A stretch of 64,000 nucleotides of DNA, taken from Clostridium sp. DSM 17811 (GTDB lineage Bacteria > Bacillota > Clostridia > Clostridiales > Clostridiaceae). The notes below the pieces were generated by a model. The model did no database searches and had not been told where the DNA came from. It saw nothing but the letters and a program-made list of their open reading frames with translations. Each line of letters begins with the position of its first letter. The first letter of the stretch is position 1. The stretch lies in contig NZ_JAHLDU010000015.1 in assembly GCF_018861905.1 (NCBI RefSeq), positions 39,078 through 103,077 of the forward strand. The letters are read 5' to 3'. Made by a program: the position numbers and the translations under genes. Shown here one piece after another: positions 17,456-25,790 of the stretch.

Positions 17456-17487
17456 AAAAAGAGCTAGAATAAATTCTAGCTCTTTTT
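17456..17487 (+). terminator. Intrinsic terminator after the ABC-F gene, probably bidirectional
   Basis: A perfect 15-bp stem, AAAAAGAGCTAGAAT / ATTCTAGCTCTTTTT, around an AA loop. The A-run and T-run on its two sides suit both the ABC-F gene and the convergent 17499 gene. Confidence 0.9.
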
Positions 17488-17498
17488 ATATATCGCTT

Positions 17499-18356
17499 TT
17501 ATAAAACTTCTATTGCAAGGTCTAGTATGTTAGCAAATAATGATAATGTATTAGTATTTGGAATAACATTATTTTTAACATCTAATAATTTCCCGAGTCC
17601 ATAACCCGTGCATATGCTAACTGTTGGGAAACCAATTTCACCGAGGTCACAAATAATATCAGTGACATTTAATTTTGTTTTAGTTGTTTTATCAATAGGT
17701 TTTAGGATAATATATAGTCTTGTAGAAGAATCATATCTTAGAACTTTTAAAGTATTACTTATTAGTATATCTTTAGGTTTAGCGTTAATATCGTACTTTG
17801 AAGTAGTTGAAGTTATGTTATTTATAACAAAATAATATATATTTCTTTTGTAGTTTACCTTATCTTTAAATTCTTGTAATCTTTCTAAATTCAAATTTAT
17901 ATCTACTGAGATTTCATCATTTTCTAAATTAATAAAGCTTTCTTTTATGTAAGTTAGTTCTTCTTTACCTTGAAGTTCTCTAGATAAGATATTCATACAG
18001 TTATCATAAATATCTTGGAATTGACTAACCGGTAAGGAATATTTTATATTATCTAAAACAAGGTAAACCTTGAACTTAGAAGATTTGTTACTATTTTTAG
18101 ATGAATAATTAACTTCAACTAATAAGAGTCCATGGAGTAGATCAGTATCAAGTGTTATTTTCTGAATTCCTTTACTAAATTGTAGCATGTAATTCTCATT
18201 AGTGGATAAGTTTTGTGTATGTTGATTTATTATATAAGTACCTTTAAAGCCAGCTTCAGTAATTTCACCAACTCTTAAGGAACTTCTTATTGGTAGTTTC
18301 TTTAAATTTATATATGGTCTATTTATACATAGGTTGTTTTCGGATATTATTCTCAT
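17499..18356 (-). CDS. Hypothetical protein, 285 aa, unrecognised
   Basis: I do not recognise this protein. It is predicted soluble, rich in Lys, Asn, Ser and Ile, with no signal or membrane segment. Regions of alternating hydrophobic and polar residues (LLLVEVNYSS, SRLYIILKPI) suggest beta-sheet structure. The C-terminus has a small run, FPTVSICTGYGLGK. ATG 18356 has AAAGGAGTTTAAT upstream. It lies 134 bp downstream of the membrane-anchored protein gene on the same strand, but a terminator lies between them. Confidence 0.65.
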   Translation of the reverse strand: MRIISENNLCINRPYINLKKLPIRSSLRVGEITEAGFKGTYIINQHTQNLSTNENYMLQFSKGIQKITLDTDLLHGLLLVEVNYSSKNSNKSSKFKVYLVLDNIKYSLPVSQFQDIYDNCMNILSRELQGKEELTYIKESFINLENDEISVDINLNLERLQEFKDKVNYKRNIYYFVINNITSTTSKYDINAKPKDILISNTLKVLRYDSSTRLYIILKPIDKTTKTKLNVTDIICDLGEIGFPTVSICTGYGLGKLLDVKNNVIPNTNTLSLFANILDLAIEVL

Positions 18357-18454
18357 ATTAAACTCCTTTAGTTCTAACGAGAGTGTTAGTCTTATTTATA
18401 AATTATAACATAATTAGCATTTTAAAAAATAGAAAAGAGAAAAGAGCAATTTTA

Positions 18455-18486
18455 AAAGGCATATATTTTATGAATATACGCCTTTG
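18455..18486 (-). terminator. Intrinsic terminator for the 18491-18943 gene
   Basis: On the minus strand AAAGGCGTATATTC pairs with the AATATATGCCTTTT region (one G-T pair) and ends in a short T-run. Confidence 0.65.
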
Positions 18487-18490
18487 TTTT

Positions 18491-18943
18491 TTAAGGGACA
18501 CTTTTTTCATAAATAGTTTCTTCATGATTATTAACTGTATCATCGAGAGTAATTAGGACGTCTTTTTTTATCCATCCTTTATTATTAATGTTAGTCTGAG
18601 ATTTAAGCGTTACTTCATACCATGAAATATTAAGAATCTCAGCACAATCTTTAATCTCTACGCAAGTATCTTTAATTACAGTAGATAGAATTTGAGAAGT
18701 TTCAAGGGGGCTTAGATATAGACTACAAGTACTTTTAGTAGTTCCAGTCCTAAAAAGAGATGGTTTGTACTTTATTACTATAGGGACATCAGAGTCATGT
18801 AAACTTGAAATTTTTGATTTGTAATCTCTATTTTGTTTAGAACTAATCCTTAATTGAGTTTTTTGAGTTGATAATTTTTGGTTCATTGTACAATAATATA
18901 CACCAAAGCATATCAAAAGAATTGAAAATAAAAAAATAAGCAA
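18491..18943 (-). CDS. Membrane-anchored hypothetical protein with SH3-like C-terminal part
   Basis: This 150-residue protein starts with one hydrophobic segment (LIFLFSILLICFGVYYC, residues 2-18). A short basic, probably coiled region and a C-terminal stretch of about 80 residues follow. The pattern LEILNISWYEVTL... GWIKKDVL recalls bacterial SH3 (SH3b) domains, where W-Y-x-V and G-W-I/V recur. It would display that domain outside the membrane, perhaps contacting the cell wall; this is inference from a weak pattern. The start is TTG (18943) with AAGGAGAG correctly spaced. Confidence 0.6.
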   Translation of the reverse strand: MLIFLFSILLICFGVYYCTMNQKLSTQKTQLRISSKQNRDYKSKISSLHDSDVPIVIKYKPSLFRTGTTKSTCSLYLSPLETSQILSTVIKDTCVEIKDCAEILNISWYEVTLKSQTNINNKGWIKKDVLITLDDTVNNHEETIYEKSVP

Positions 18944-19029
18944 AAATATCTCTCCTTGTAAATTACTTATATGATTAAAGTCTGTTGCATATTAGTATAT
19001 AGTATTCAATACTATGCAAAAAAATTCGT

Positions 19030-19058
19030 AAAAAAACCCATGTTTAAACATGAGTTTT
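19030..19058 (-). terminator. Intrinsic terminator for the HAD phosphatase gene
   Basis: On the minus strand AAAACTCATGTTTAAACATGGGTTTTTTTAC forms a 9-10-bp stem ending in seven T residues, at the stop of the HAD gene. Confidence 0.85.
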
Positions 19059-19710
19059 AAATTGTTGCAATTAATTCATTATATTCTAGTATATACATAT
19101 CTGAATTTATGATAATATCTTCTTTTTGATCTTTAGATGAAGAATCGTATACAGCTACTACCTTCATGCCAGCAGATTTTGCACCTTTGACTGCTGGAAG
19201 TATATCCTCAAATACAATGCACTGCGCAGGGTTTACCCCCAATTTCTCAGCAGCAAGTAAATATACATCAGGAAAGTTTTTGCCTCGAGACACCTCATCG
19301 GTGAGTGTTATAGAGTCAAAATAGTGGAATATGCCATTAGACTTAAGAACAACTTCTAATAGAGATTTACTATTACTTGTAGCTAGTCCAATTTTTATAT
19401 TCATTGTTTTGAGTAATGATAAGAATTCAACTACACCGGGTTTTAGTTTAACGTGATTAAGGTACTGATTATAAGCAAAATCGTTCCATTCCTTTTTGAT
19501 TTCGTCTATTGTGTCTAATATGCCAAAATTGTTTTTAAAATAATTTGCAGTTTCATCAAAACTAAGATGTTCTATTTGGCTTTTTAAATCTTTAGGTATT
19601 GTAATATTCCTACATCTAAAATAATTTTCATCTATTTTATTCCAAACCCACATAGAATCGATAAGGGTTCCATCTAAATCAAAAATTGCAGCTTTAATAT
19701 TAGTTAGCAT
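19057..19710 (-). CDS. HAD-superfamily phosphatase, beta-phosphoglucomutase-like
   Basis: This 217-residue cytoplasmic HAD enzyme shows motif I FDLDGTLIDS (nucleophile Asp at about residue 10, acid/base Asp at 12), motif II LATSNSK, motif III Lys in RGKNFPDVY and motif IV VFEDILPAVKGAKSAGM. A helical cap domain lies between I and II, as in the subclass that includes beta-phosphoglucomutase and phosphoglycolate phosphatase. The substrate cannot be read from sequence. The ATG is preceded by AAGGGGTG. It has its own terminator. Confidence 0.88.
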   Translation of the reverse strand: MLTNIKAAIFDLDGTLIDSMWVWNKIDENYFRCRNITIPKDLKSQIEHLSFDETANYFKNNFGILDTIDEIKKEWNDFAYNQYLNHVKLKPGVVEFLSLLKTMNIKIGLATSNSKSLLEVVLKSNGIFHYFDSITLTDEVSRGKNFPDVYLLAAEKLGVNPAQCIVFEDILPAVKGAKSAGMKVVAVYDSSSKDQKEDIIINSDMYILEYNELIATI

Positions 19711-19757
19711 TTAATCACCCCTTATGTAAGTCTGATACATTTTAATTTTAAGATGAT

Positions 19758-20282
19758 TCAAAAGAACTTATAAGTAAGTAAAGAACAAGTGGTTCCAATA
19801 AAAATACCCACAATAACATCTGTTGGGTAGTGAACTCCTATGTATATTCTAGAAATTCCTACGCATAGAGCTAAGGGTATAGTTATAAACCCAAATATAG
19901 GAAAATACAAGGCGATTATGACAGCTAATGAAAACGCACCGGTTGTATGCCCAGATGGGAAGGAGTATTTATCAATACCTATCTTCTTTATATTTAAGTT
20001 TGGAATTTTTATAAATGGTCTTAATCTAGTAACGGTTACTTTTAGTATTTTACCAATGCCAGTACTAATTGTTATTGAAATCATAGCATTAATAGCCATA
20101 GTATGAAGTAAAGCGCTATGAAATAAAAAAGTAGCAGTACAAAATATAAACATAAAAGGGAAGGAGCCTAAGTAGGTCATAGATGGCATTGTAATATCTA
20201 AAAACCTACACTTCCAAGAATTGTTTATAATTCTAAGTATGTTAATATCTTTATTACTTATATACTCAAATAATGCTTTCAT
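19758..20282 (-). CDS. PAP2-family membrane phosphatase
   Basis: This 174-residue membrane protein has four or five hydrophobic segments and complete PAP2 motifs: VTRLRPF (C1, R-P), FPSGHTTGAFS (C2, P-S-G-H) and GISRIYIGVHYPTDVIVG (C3, S-R-x5-H-x3-D). Such enzymes dephosphorylate undecaprenyl pyrophosphate or phosphatidic/lipid phosphates at the outer membrane face; which applies here is unknown. The ATG has GGGAGGAG upstream. Unlike the PAP2-like protein at 4932-5597, all three motifs are canonical. Confidence 0.88.
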   Translation of the reverse strand: MKALFEYISNKDINILRIINNSWKCRFLDITMPSMTYLGSFPFMFIFCTATFLFHSALLHTMAINAMISITISTGIGKILKVTVTRLRPFIKIPNLNIKKIGIDKYSFPSGHTTGAFSLAVIIALYFPIFGFITIPLALCVGISRIYIGVHYPTDVIVGIFIGTTCSLLTYKFF

Positions 20283-20372
20283 AAACTCCTCCCTTTGTCA
20301 TAAAAAATCATTTATATATATTACTGTATATTGTATCATAAATAAACCTATACATATAATTTTAAATATTAT

Positions 20373-21719
20373 TTAAAATTCTCTACCAAATATTTTGGTT
20401 TTTTCTTTATCTTTAAAATCATCAATAGTATTAATCCCAATTCTACTTAGAATATCTTTCATACAATCACTATCTATGGATGTTTTAATTTTTGAGTCTT
20501 CTGCAAATTTATTTACTCTGTTTCTCCCAGAGGTTGAGTCAATCAAAGCTTTAGGCCCACCAACGCAACCACCAACGCAGCCCATACCTTCAATAAAGTT
20601 TGCATCAACTTCTTTAGTTTGAGCTTTTGTAAGCAGTACCTTACATTCTTTTACACCATTTCCTTGAATAGCATTTAATAAATGGTGTTTTTGCGGAAAT
20701 AACTTCTCTATCATTTCGCCAACAGCTATAGATACTCCACCGGTTCTTGCATAAAGCCTACCACCACGAGATGCGTATTCGGTAGAGACATCTTCTTCAA
20801 GTTTTTCAGGGTTTATGCTAAGTGTCTCAAAAATATCCTTAAGTTCTGCGAAGGTAAGTACATAATCTATATCACCTAAAAGGTCCCTTTCTTTAGCTTC
20901 ACCTTTTTTTGCAATGCAGGGTCCTATAAAGACTACTTTGCAGTTAGGGTTCAGTTTCTTTAATACTCTACCAGATGCAATCATAGGAGATACAGATGGG
21001 GATACATACTTAACTAAATCATTGTACACTCTCTTAACCATTCCTACCCACATAGGGCAGCAACAGGATGTAAGCATTAGATCTTCTTTTATTTTAACAT
21101 GTTCATCAAATTCTACTGCTTCTTTTATTGTAAGCATATCTGCAAAAAATGCAACTTCAACCATATCTGCGAAACCTATTTTTTTGAAAGCGGTTCTAAG
21201 ATTATCAACGTTAACATTTTCACCGAATTGGCCAGTAATGGCAGGGGCTACAGCTGCTATCACTGTAGAATTTCCTTTTAATAAATTTAAAAGTGGAATA
21301 AATTCTACTTTATCCATTAAAGCACCACTAGGACATGCATCTACGCAAAATCCACATTCTGTGCATTTATCATTATCAATGTAGGAAGATTTGGTTTTAT
21401 TATCTATTAATATAGCATCAAAAGGGCAAGATGCTTGGCAACTTGTTTTTCCCGGGTTATCTGAACAATTCATAGTACAACCTTTAATTTTATTTACAAC
21501 TTTATGATTTGTTTCATAGGTCGAGATAGCCTTTTTCAAATTTTCTATGTAATTAAGCGAAAAATCTACATCAACACCACAAAGTGAAGAAATTATGGCA
21601 CTTAGGTCTTTTTTATTAACATCATCTTTAGATAGTAACTCATGAACCTTATTTTCAAAATTATCTTCATTATAAGATTTAATTAGGTCCTTAAAAAGTT
21701 CGTTATATATTTTATTCAA
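20373..21719 (-). CDS. [FeFe]-hydrogenase-like iron-sulfur protein (group B-like)
   Basis: This 448-residue protein has an N-terminal two-[4Fe-4S] ferredoxin domain (cysteine set in CTMNCSDNPGKTSCQASCP, then CTECGFCVDACPSG). The catalytic H-cluster domain follows, with TSCCCPMW (L1), GPCIAKKGE (L2) and GMGCVGGCVGGP (L3). All four H-cluster cysteine ligands seem present, so it may be active. The TSCCCP variant matches my recollection of group B enzymes such as C. pasteurianum CpIII. It probably exchanges electrons with ferredoxin in the cytoplasm; direction unknown. I chose TTG 21719 because AGGAGTG lies 7 bp before it; an in-frame ATG further up lacks a site. Confidence 0.85.
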   Translation of the reverse strand: MNKIYNELFKDLIKSYNEDNFENKVHELLSKDDVNKKDLSAIISSLCGVDVDFSLNYIENLKKAISTYETNHKVVNKIKGCTMNCSDNPGKTSCQASCPFDAILIDNKTKSSYIDNDKCTECGFCVDACPSGALMDKVEFIPLLNLLKGNSTVIAAVAPAITGQFGENVNVDNLRTAFKKIGFADMVEVAFFADMLTIKEAVEFDEHVKIKEDLMLTSCCCPMWVGMVKRVYNDLVKYVSPSVSPMIASGRVLKKLNPNCKVVFIGPCIAKKGEAKERDLLGDIDYVLTFAELKDIFETLSINPEKLEEDVSTEYASRGGRLYARTGGVSIAVGEMIEKLFPQKHHLLNAIQGNGVKECKVLLTKAQTKEVDANFIEGMGCVGGCVGGPKALIDSTSGRNRVNKFAEDSKIKTSIDSDCMKDILSRIGINTIDDFKDKEKTKIFGREF

Positions 21720-21751
21720 AATAATCACTCCTAATTTGTTATAAGTTATGT

Positions 21752-21799
21752 AATGATACTCCATGATATTGGGAAAACACAATAAAATGGAGTATCATT
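21752..21799. promoter_or_regulatory. 13-bp inverted repeat in the leader of the hydrogenase-like gene
   Basis: AATGATACTCCAT (21752-21764) and ATGGAGTATCATT (21787-21799) are perfect inverted copies 22 bp apart, 33-80 bp before the gene's TTG. A TTGACA-like hexamer on the minus strand (21808-21813) lies just upstream. This may be an operator pair or a leader RNA hairpin; no T-run follows, so it is not a standard terminator. Confidence 0.55.
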
Positions 21800-21859
21800 A
21801 TTAATTTTGTCAAGAATGAAATTTTTTATACATTTTAATAGTGTGAAAAAGCTTGAAAT

Positions 21860-21890
21860 AAAAAAAGAGTTGTCATTAGACAACTCTTTT
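21860..21890 (-). terminator. Intrinsic terminator after tRNA-Pro
   Basis: On the minus strand AAAAAGAGTTGTC pairs with GACAACTCTTTTTTT around TAAT, directly after the CCA of the tRNA. Confidence 0.9.
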
Positions 21891-21966
21891 TGGTCGGGGT
21901 GACAGGGATTGAACCTGCGACCTCATGGTCCCAAACCACGCGCGCTCCCAGCTGCGCTACACCCCG
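21891..21966 (-). tRNA. tRNA-Pro (anticodon TGG)
   Basis: Minus-strand sequence starting CGGGGTGTAGCGCAG and ending in CCCCGACCA folds as a standard cloverleaf. The acceptor CGGGGTG pairs with CACCCCG, the anticodon loop is TTTGGGA with TGG, the T-loop is TTCAATC, and CCA is encoded. It is a single copy with its own terminator. Confidence 0.95.
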
Positions 21967-22218
21967 AAGACAATTTTAATTATACAAAACAAACTGATAA
22001 ATGTCAACAAAATTTTCAAATTATTCTAAAAATATTTAATATAAAATCTATAAAATATAAATTATATTCGTTGAAGACAATACCTATTATATAAAATAAA
22101 TGTATAAATGTCAAGATAATTTATATATTTACTTTTAAACACAATAAATATCAATTATCGTGTATAAAAGTAAATATAGTATTTTCAGTATACAATCCGA
22201 AAAGTAGCAATGTGTTAA

Positions 22219-22542
22219 TTACTTTTTCTTAGCGTCAGTTTCCTTATCGCCGGTGCCTCGGGTAGGTACAGTAGACATAACAAAACCCACCAATATAGAG
22301 ACTAAGACAGGAGCGGCAACATTAATATACACTATATATTGCGTCTTATATAATACTAGAGCAGTAAGGGATGTGACCAAAACACTTGCTACAAAAATAA
22401 TAATTATAAATTTCGCGAAAGAACTCATAAATTTTTCATACAATCTATGACGGGTTGGTCCACTTATAACATGTACAAATAAAAAATATGAGGCAAAAAT
22501 TATTACTATATCAACTACAGCCGAAACTAGAAAATTTCTCAT
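22219..22542 (-). CDS. Small membrane protein of unknown function
   Basis: This 107-residue protein has three hydrophobic segments (about residues 5-26, 45-68 and 74-95) and a charged, Lys/Asp-rich C-terminus (GTGDKETDAKKK) probably facing the cytoplasm. I do not recognise the family. ATG 22542 is chosen because GGAGG sits 7 bp upstream; an alternative TTG five codons earlier overlaps that site. It follows murC on the same strand with a terminator between, so it is likely transcribed alone. Confidence 0.65.
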   Translation of the reverse strand: MRNFLVSAVVDIVIIFASYFLFVHVISGPTRHRLYEKFMSSFAKFIIIIFVASVLVTSLTALVLYKTQYIVYINVAAPVLVSILVGFVMSTVPTRGTGDKETDAKKK

Positions 22543-22613
22543 TATATATACCTCCAAAACATTTTTTCAAGTTTAGTGTTACCCCGAAATGATATTTTTA
22601 CGCAATATAATCG

Positions 22614-22648
22614 AAAAAAAAATCATGGGCAAGTAGCCCATGATTTAT
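22614..22648 (-). terminator. Intrinsic terminator after murC
   Basis: On the minus strand AAATCATGGGC/GCCCATGATTT forms an 11-bp stem around TACTT, followed by more than six T residues. Confidence 0.9.
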
Positions 22649-22687
22649 ATTTATGAATTATTAAGAATATTTTATTAAGATATATAA

Positions 22688-24067
22688 TTATTTTAGGTAC
22701 ATTTCTCCTACGTTAACAACGTCTCCTGCACCCATAGTTATAAGAATATCTCCCTTTTGTAAATTGGCTTTAAGATAACTTACAATTTCATCAAAGCTAT
22801 GAATATTTATGCAATCTACGTTTTTTTCTCTTATTCTATCGCCAAGCATGTCTGAACTTACAACACCGGTATCTTTCTCCCTAGCAGCATAAATATCTGC
22901 GAGGATTAGAGTATCTATATCATAAAAAGAATTTGAAAAATCCTCAAATAAGCTTAAAGTTCTTGAATAGGTATGGGGCTGAAAAACACAATAAATTTTA
23001 TTGTGGGGGTAATGCTTAGTAGCACTTAGTGTTGTTTTTATTTCTGTCGGATGATGAGCATAATCATCAATAACAGTTACTCCGTTCTTAGTTCCCTTTA
23101 ACTCAAATCTTCTATGGGTACCATTAAATGCTGAAAGACCGGAAGTGATAGAGTTTTGCGAAAAATCAAGAATTAGTGAAGCTCCTATACTTGCAAGTGA
23201 ATTTAGAACATTATGTTGCCCAGGTACATTAAGATTTATGTGAAACAGCAATAAGCCTTCTTTATATACATTAAAGTTTGCGCAACCTAATTCGTTATAA
23301 ATAATATCTTTTGCTCTAAGATCTCCGTGATTTAGACCATAAGTAAGTATAGTACATTTATATTCATTATTATGGAGAATAGTTTTAACATTCTCATCTT
23401 CTATATTTGCAACTAAGTAGCCGTCTTTTGGTATGAGATTAATGAATTTTACAAAAGTGTCTTTAATGTGATTTATGTCCCTATAGTAATCTAAATGATC
23501 TGCATCTATATTAAGTATTGTTGCAATATATGGGAAGAATTTTAAAAACGAAGCCTTATATTCACAGGCTTCTGTAATAAAATAGTCACTATGTCCAGCT
23601 AGAACATTGCCGGAAATAGCATCTAATTCTCCACCGACTAATATTGTAGGATCTACATCTTCTTTTAAAATTATATGTGCAAGCATTGAAGTTGTAGTTG
23701 TTTTGCCATGTGTACCAGATATCGCTACGTTATATTTATGACCTTTCATAATTTGACCTAGAAATTCAGCCCTATCCATTAAAGGAATATTTAATTGAAT
23801 AGCTTTAATATATTCAGGATTTTCAGGAGGGATAGCAGCAGTGTAAACTACTAAATCAACATCCTTTATATTAGAGGCATCATGTCCTATATATATTTCA
23901 ACATCATGTTTTTTTAGCTTATCGGTTATATGTGAAGAATGCATATCAGAACCTGAAACATTATATCCGTTTTTTACAAGTATTTCAGCAAGGCCGCTCA
24001 TGCTTATACCGCCAATACCTATGAAATGAATTTTTTTGCTCTTATCTTTTATAAAATCAAAAGACAT
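22688..24067 (-). CDS. murC: UDP-N-acetylmuramate--L-alanine ligase
   Basis: MurC adds L-alanine to UDP-MurNAc, the first amino-acid ligation of cytoplasmic peptidoglycan precursor synthesis. The 459 residues match family length. Seen are the N-terminal Rossmann motif [16 protein letters not shown] (about residues 15-30), the ATP P-loop [17 protein letters not shown] (about 115-131), ACEYKASFL and the C-terminal [14 protein letters not shown]. The ATG has AAGGAGTTGAT upstream. It is divergent from purR, a neighbourhood common in clostridia. Confidence 0.97.
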   Translation of the reverse strand: MSFDFIKDKSKKIHFIGIGGISMSGLAEILVKNGYNVSGSDMHSSHITDKLKKHDVEIYIGHDASNIKDVDLVVYTAAIPPENPEYIKAIQLNIPLMDRAEFLGQIMKGHKYNVAISGTHGKTTTTSMLAHIILKEDVDPTILVGGELDAISGNVLAGHSDYFITEACEYKASFLKFFPYIATILNIDADHLDYYRDINHIKDTFVKFINLIPKDGYLVANIEDENVKTILHNNEYKCTILTYGLNHGDLRAKDIIYNELGCANFNVYKEGLLLFHINLNVPGQHNVLNSLASIGASLILDFSQNSITSGLSAFNGTHRRFELKGTKNGVTVIDDYAHHPTEIKTTLSATKHYPHNKIYCVFQPHTYSRTLSLFEDFSNSFYDIDTLILADIYAAREKDTGVVSSDMLGDRIREKNVDCINIHSFDEIVSYLKANLQKGDILITMGAGDVVNVGEMYLK

Positions 24068-24285
24068 TATATCAACTCCTTAAAAAAAATTATTATTATT
24101 GTTATTTAATATATGTAAATTATATTAGTATTGCTTATATTAAATAATTATTATAAGCACTTCTTAATTATATACAAAATAACAAAAAAACTATACACAA
24201 TTCAAAAAAAACTAAATAAAATACAAAATAACGTTCTGGAATTGGGTTTATAAGCATTGTAATAAAGATAAAAAAGATTTACAAT

Positions 24286-24333
24286 TAAAATACGAATGAT
24301 ATTATGAATTTTACTAGGCAAAATTCGTAAAAT
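24286..24333 (+). promoter_or_regulatory. Paired PurBox upstream of purR
   Basis: AAATACGAATGAT (core CGAA 24293-24296) and, inverted, AAAATTCGTAAAA (core TTCG 24324-24327) are separated by 27 bp between cores. That is the spacing expected for the two inverted PurBoxes bound by Gram-positive PurR. Each matches about 10 of 13 positions of the B. subtilis consensus. It implies autoregulation by PRPP. Confidence 0.6.
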
Positions 24334-24353
24334 AAAAATATGGGTGATATATT

Positions 24354-25175
24354 ATGAATAAATATAGTAGAAATCAAAGGGTTACAGGTATAACAAAGGT
24401 ATTAACAGAAAATCCTAATAAAACAATAAATCTAAAAACTTTCACAGAATTATTTAATGCAGCTAAATCTACAATTAGTGAAGATATTGTTATTGTCAGG
24501 GAAACGCTTAATGAGTTATCGATGGGAAGAATTGAAACAGTAGCTGGCGCAGCTGGTGGAGTAAAATACATTTGTGGAGTCTCAAAGCAAGAAAGTAGGG
24601 TATTTGCAGACGAGATATGCAAAATTTTAATACAAAAAGATAGAGTAATACCAGGAAATTTTATATATATGACTGATATTATGTATAATCCAGAAATAGT
24701 GCACAAAGCAGGAGTGATACTTGCCTCTGCTTTTAGTGAGTTAGATATAGACTATGTAGTTACGGTGGAGACTAAAGGAATACCACTGGCATATGAAGTG
24801 GCAAAGATGTTAGGCGTCCAACTAGTTATTGTACGTAGGGATCCTAAGGTTACTGAAGGAAGTACTGTTAGCATAAATTATGCTTCGGGTTCTAGTAATA
24901 GGATTCAAACAATGTCGTTATCTAGAAAATCTATAAAAAAAGGGAGCAAATGTGTTTTTATAGATGATTTTATGAAGGCTGGAGGGACAGCAATAGGCAT
25001 AATTAATTTGCTTAAAGAATTTGAAAGCGAGCTTTTAGGTATTGGGGTTCTTGTCGATAATATTGAAAGTGGACATAAATTAGTAGAAGAGTACATATCA
25101 ATTATTCAGTTCACAGGAATAAATAATGAAGGCATCGCAGAGTTAACTCCATCAGAAATATTCGAAAAAGTGTAA
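24354..25175 (+). CDS. purR: Pur operon repressor
   Basis: PurR represses purine genes and is released by PRPP. The 273 residues match the Gram-positive family. The N-terminal winged-helix domain covers about 1-72 (SRNQRVTGITKVLTENPNKT). A phosphoribosyltransferase-like domain follows, with the PRPP motif CVFIDDFMKAGGTAIGI (about 201-217). It binds PRPP as effector rather than catalysing transfer. The ATG is preceded by a weak site (GGGTGAT). It heads the conserved purR-spoVG-glmU-prs order; a paired PurBox lies just upstream, so it probably represses itself. Confidence 0.95.
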   Translation: MNKYSRNQRVTGITKVLTENPNKTINLKTFTELFNAAKSTISEDIVIVRETLNELSMGRIETVAGAAGGVKYICGVSKQESRVFADEICKILIQKDRVIPGNFIYMTDIMYNPEIVHKAGVILASAFSELDIDYVVTVETKGIPLAYEVAKMLGVQLVIVRRDPKVTEGSTVSINYASGSSNRIQTMSLSRKSIKKGSKCVFIDDFMKAGGTAIGIINLLKEFESELLGIGVLVDNIESGHKLVEEYISIIQFTGINNEGIAELTPSEIFEKV

Positions 25176-25209
25176 TATTCAAAATATTTAATATTTATTT
25201 ATAATTTTA

Positions 25210-25237
25210 GAAGGAAAAATACAATTTATAGAGAAAT
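25210..25237 (+). promoter_or_regulatory. Sigma-H-type promoter for spoVG
   Basis: GAAGGAAAA (25210-25218), a 12-bp gap and GAGAAAT (25231-25237) match the sigma-H consensus RnAGGAwWW-N11-12-RnnGAAT at all but one position. spoVG is a classical sigma-H gene in B. subtilis. Confidence 0.6.
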
Positions 25238-25278
25238 AGTATAAATATAACGTATAATGCAACTTGGAGGTGGAGTGT

Positions 25279-25611
25279 ATGGAAATCACAGATGTTAGAA
25301 TTAGAAAAATAGCTACAGAAGGTAAAATGAAAGCGATTGTATCGATAACTTTTGACAATGAATTCGTTGTTCATGATATTAAAGTTATAGAGGGTCAAAG
25401 TGGTCTTTTTATTGCTATGCCAAGTAGAAAGACACCAGATGGAGAATTCAAGGACATAGCTCATCCAATAAATACTCAAACAAGAGAGAAAATTCAAACA
25501 GCAATTTTAGATGAGTATGAAAAAGTGAGAAATGAAGAATCCGTGGCAAGAGTAGTAGAAAAAGTAGTAGAAAAAACAGAAGAAAAAACAGAGAAAGTTT
25601 TAGAAATATAA
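25279..25611 (+). CDS. spoVG: Regulatory protein SpoVG
   Basis: SpoVG is a small nucleic-acid-binding regulator affecting sporulation, septation and, in other Firmicutes, capsule and virulence genes. The 110 residues show family regions [10 protein letters not shown] at the start and [20 protein letters not shown] and [12 protein letters not shown]. The C-terminal ~25 residues form a Glu/Lys/Val-rich repetitive tail ([15 protein letters not shown]). ATG 25279 has GGAGGTGG before it; the TTG at 25264 overlaps that site. A sigma-H-type promoter lies upstream and a terminator follows. Confidence 0.96.
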   Translation: MEITDVRIRKIATEGKMKAIVSITFDNEFVVHDIKVIEGQSGLFIAMPSRKTPDGEFKDIAHPINTQTREKIQTAILDEYEKVRNEESVARVVEKVVEKTEEKTEKVLEI

Positions 25612-25640
25612 AAAAGAGGGGGAGACCCCTTTTATTTTTT
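25611..25640 (+). terminator. Intrinsic terminator after spoVG
   Basis: AAAAAGAGGGGG / CCCCTTTTA forms a GC-strong stem with a small bulge, then T6, directly after the spoVG stop. Confidence 0.8.
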
Positions 25641-25672
25641 GAAGAAAAATAATGAAAAACAGTTAAGGCTAG

Positions 25673-25701
25673 TTGCAATTAAATGCTTTATAAAATATAA
25701 T
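25673..25701 (+). promoter_or_regulatory. Sigma-A promoter for glmU
   Basis: TTGCAA (25673-25678), 17 bp, TATAAT (25696-25701). Further TATAAT copies follow at about 25708-25718. Confidence 0.6.
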
Positions 25702-25790
25702 ATAAAATATAATATAATGTATTTTAATTAAAGTTAATGTAATTTTTAATCTGTAAATATGTCGAATTATTGTATAAAGAGGTGTTTTAT

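Noticed and set aside
21909..22094. Plus-strand ORF across the tRNA-Pro gene
   Set aside because: It is the antisense of the tRNA; no ribosome binding site.
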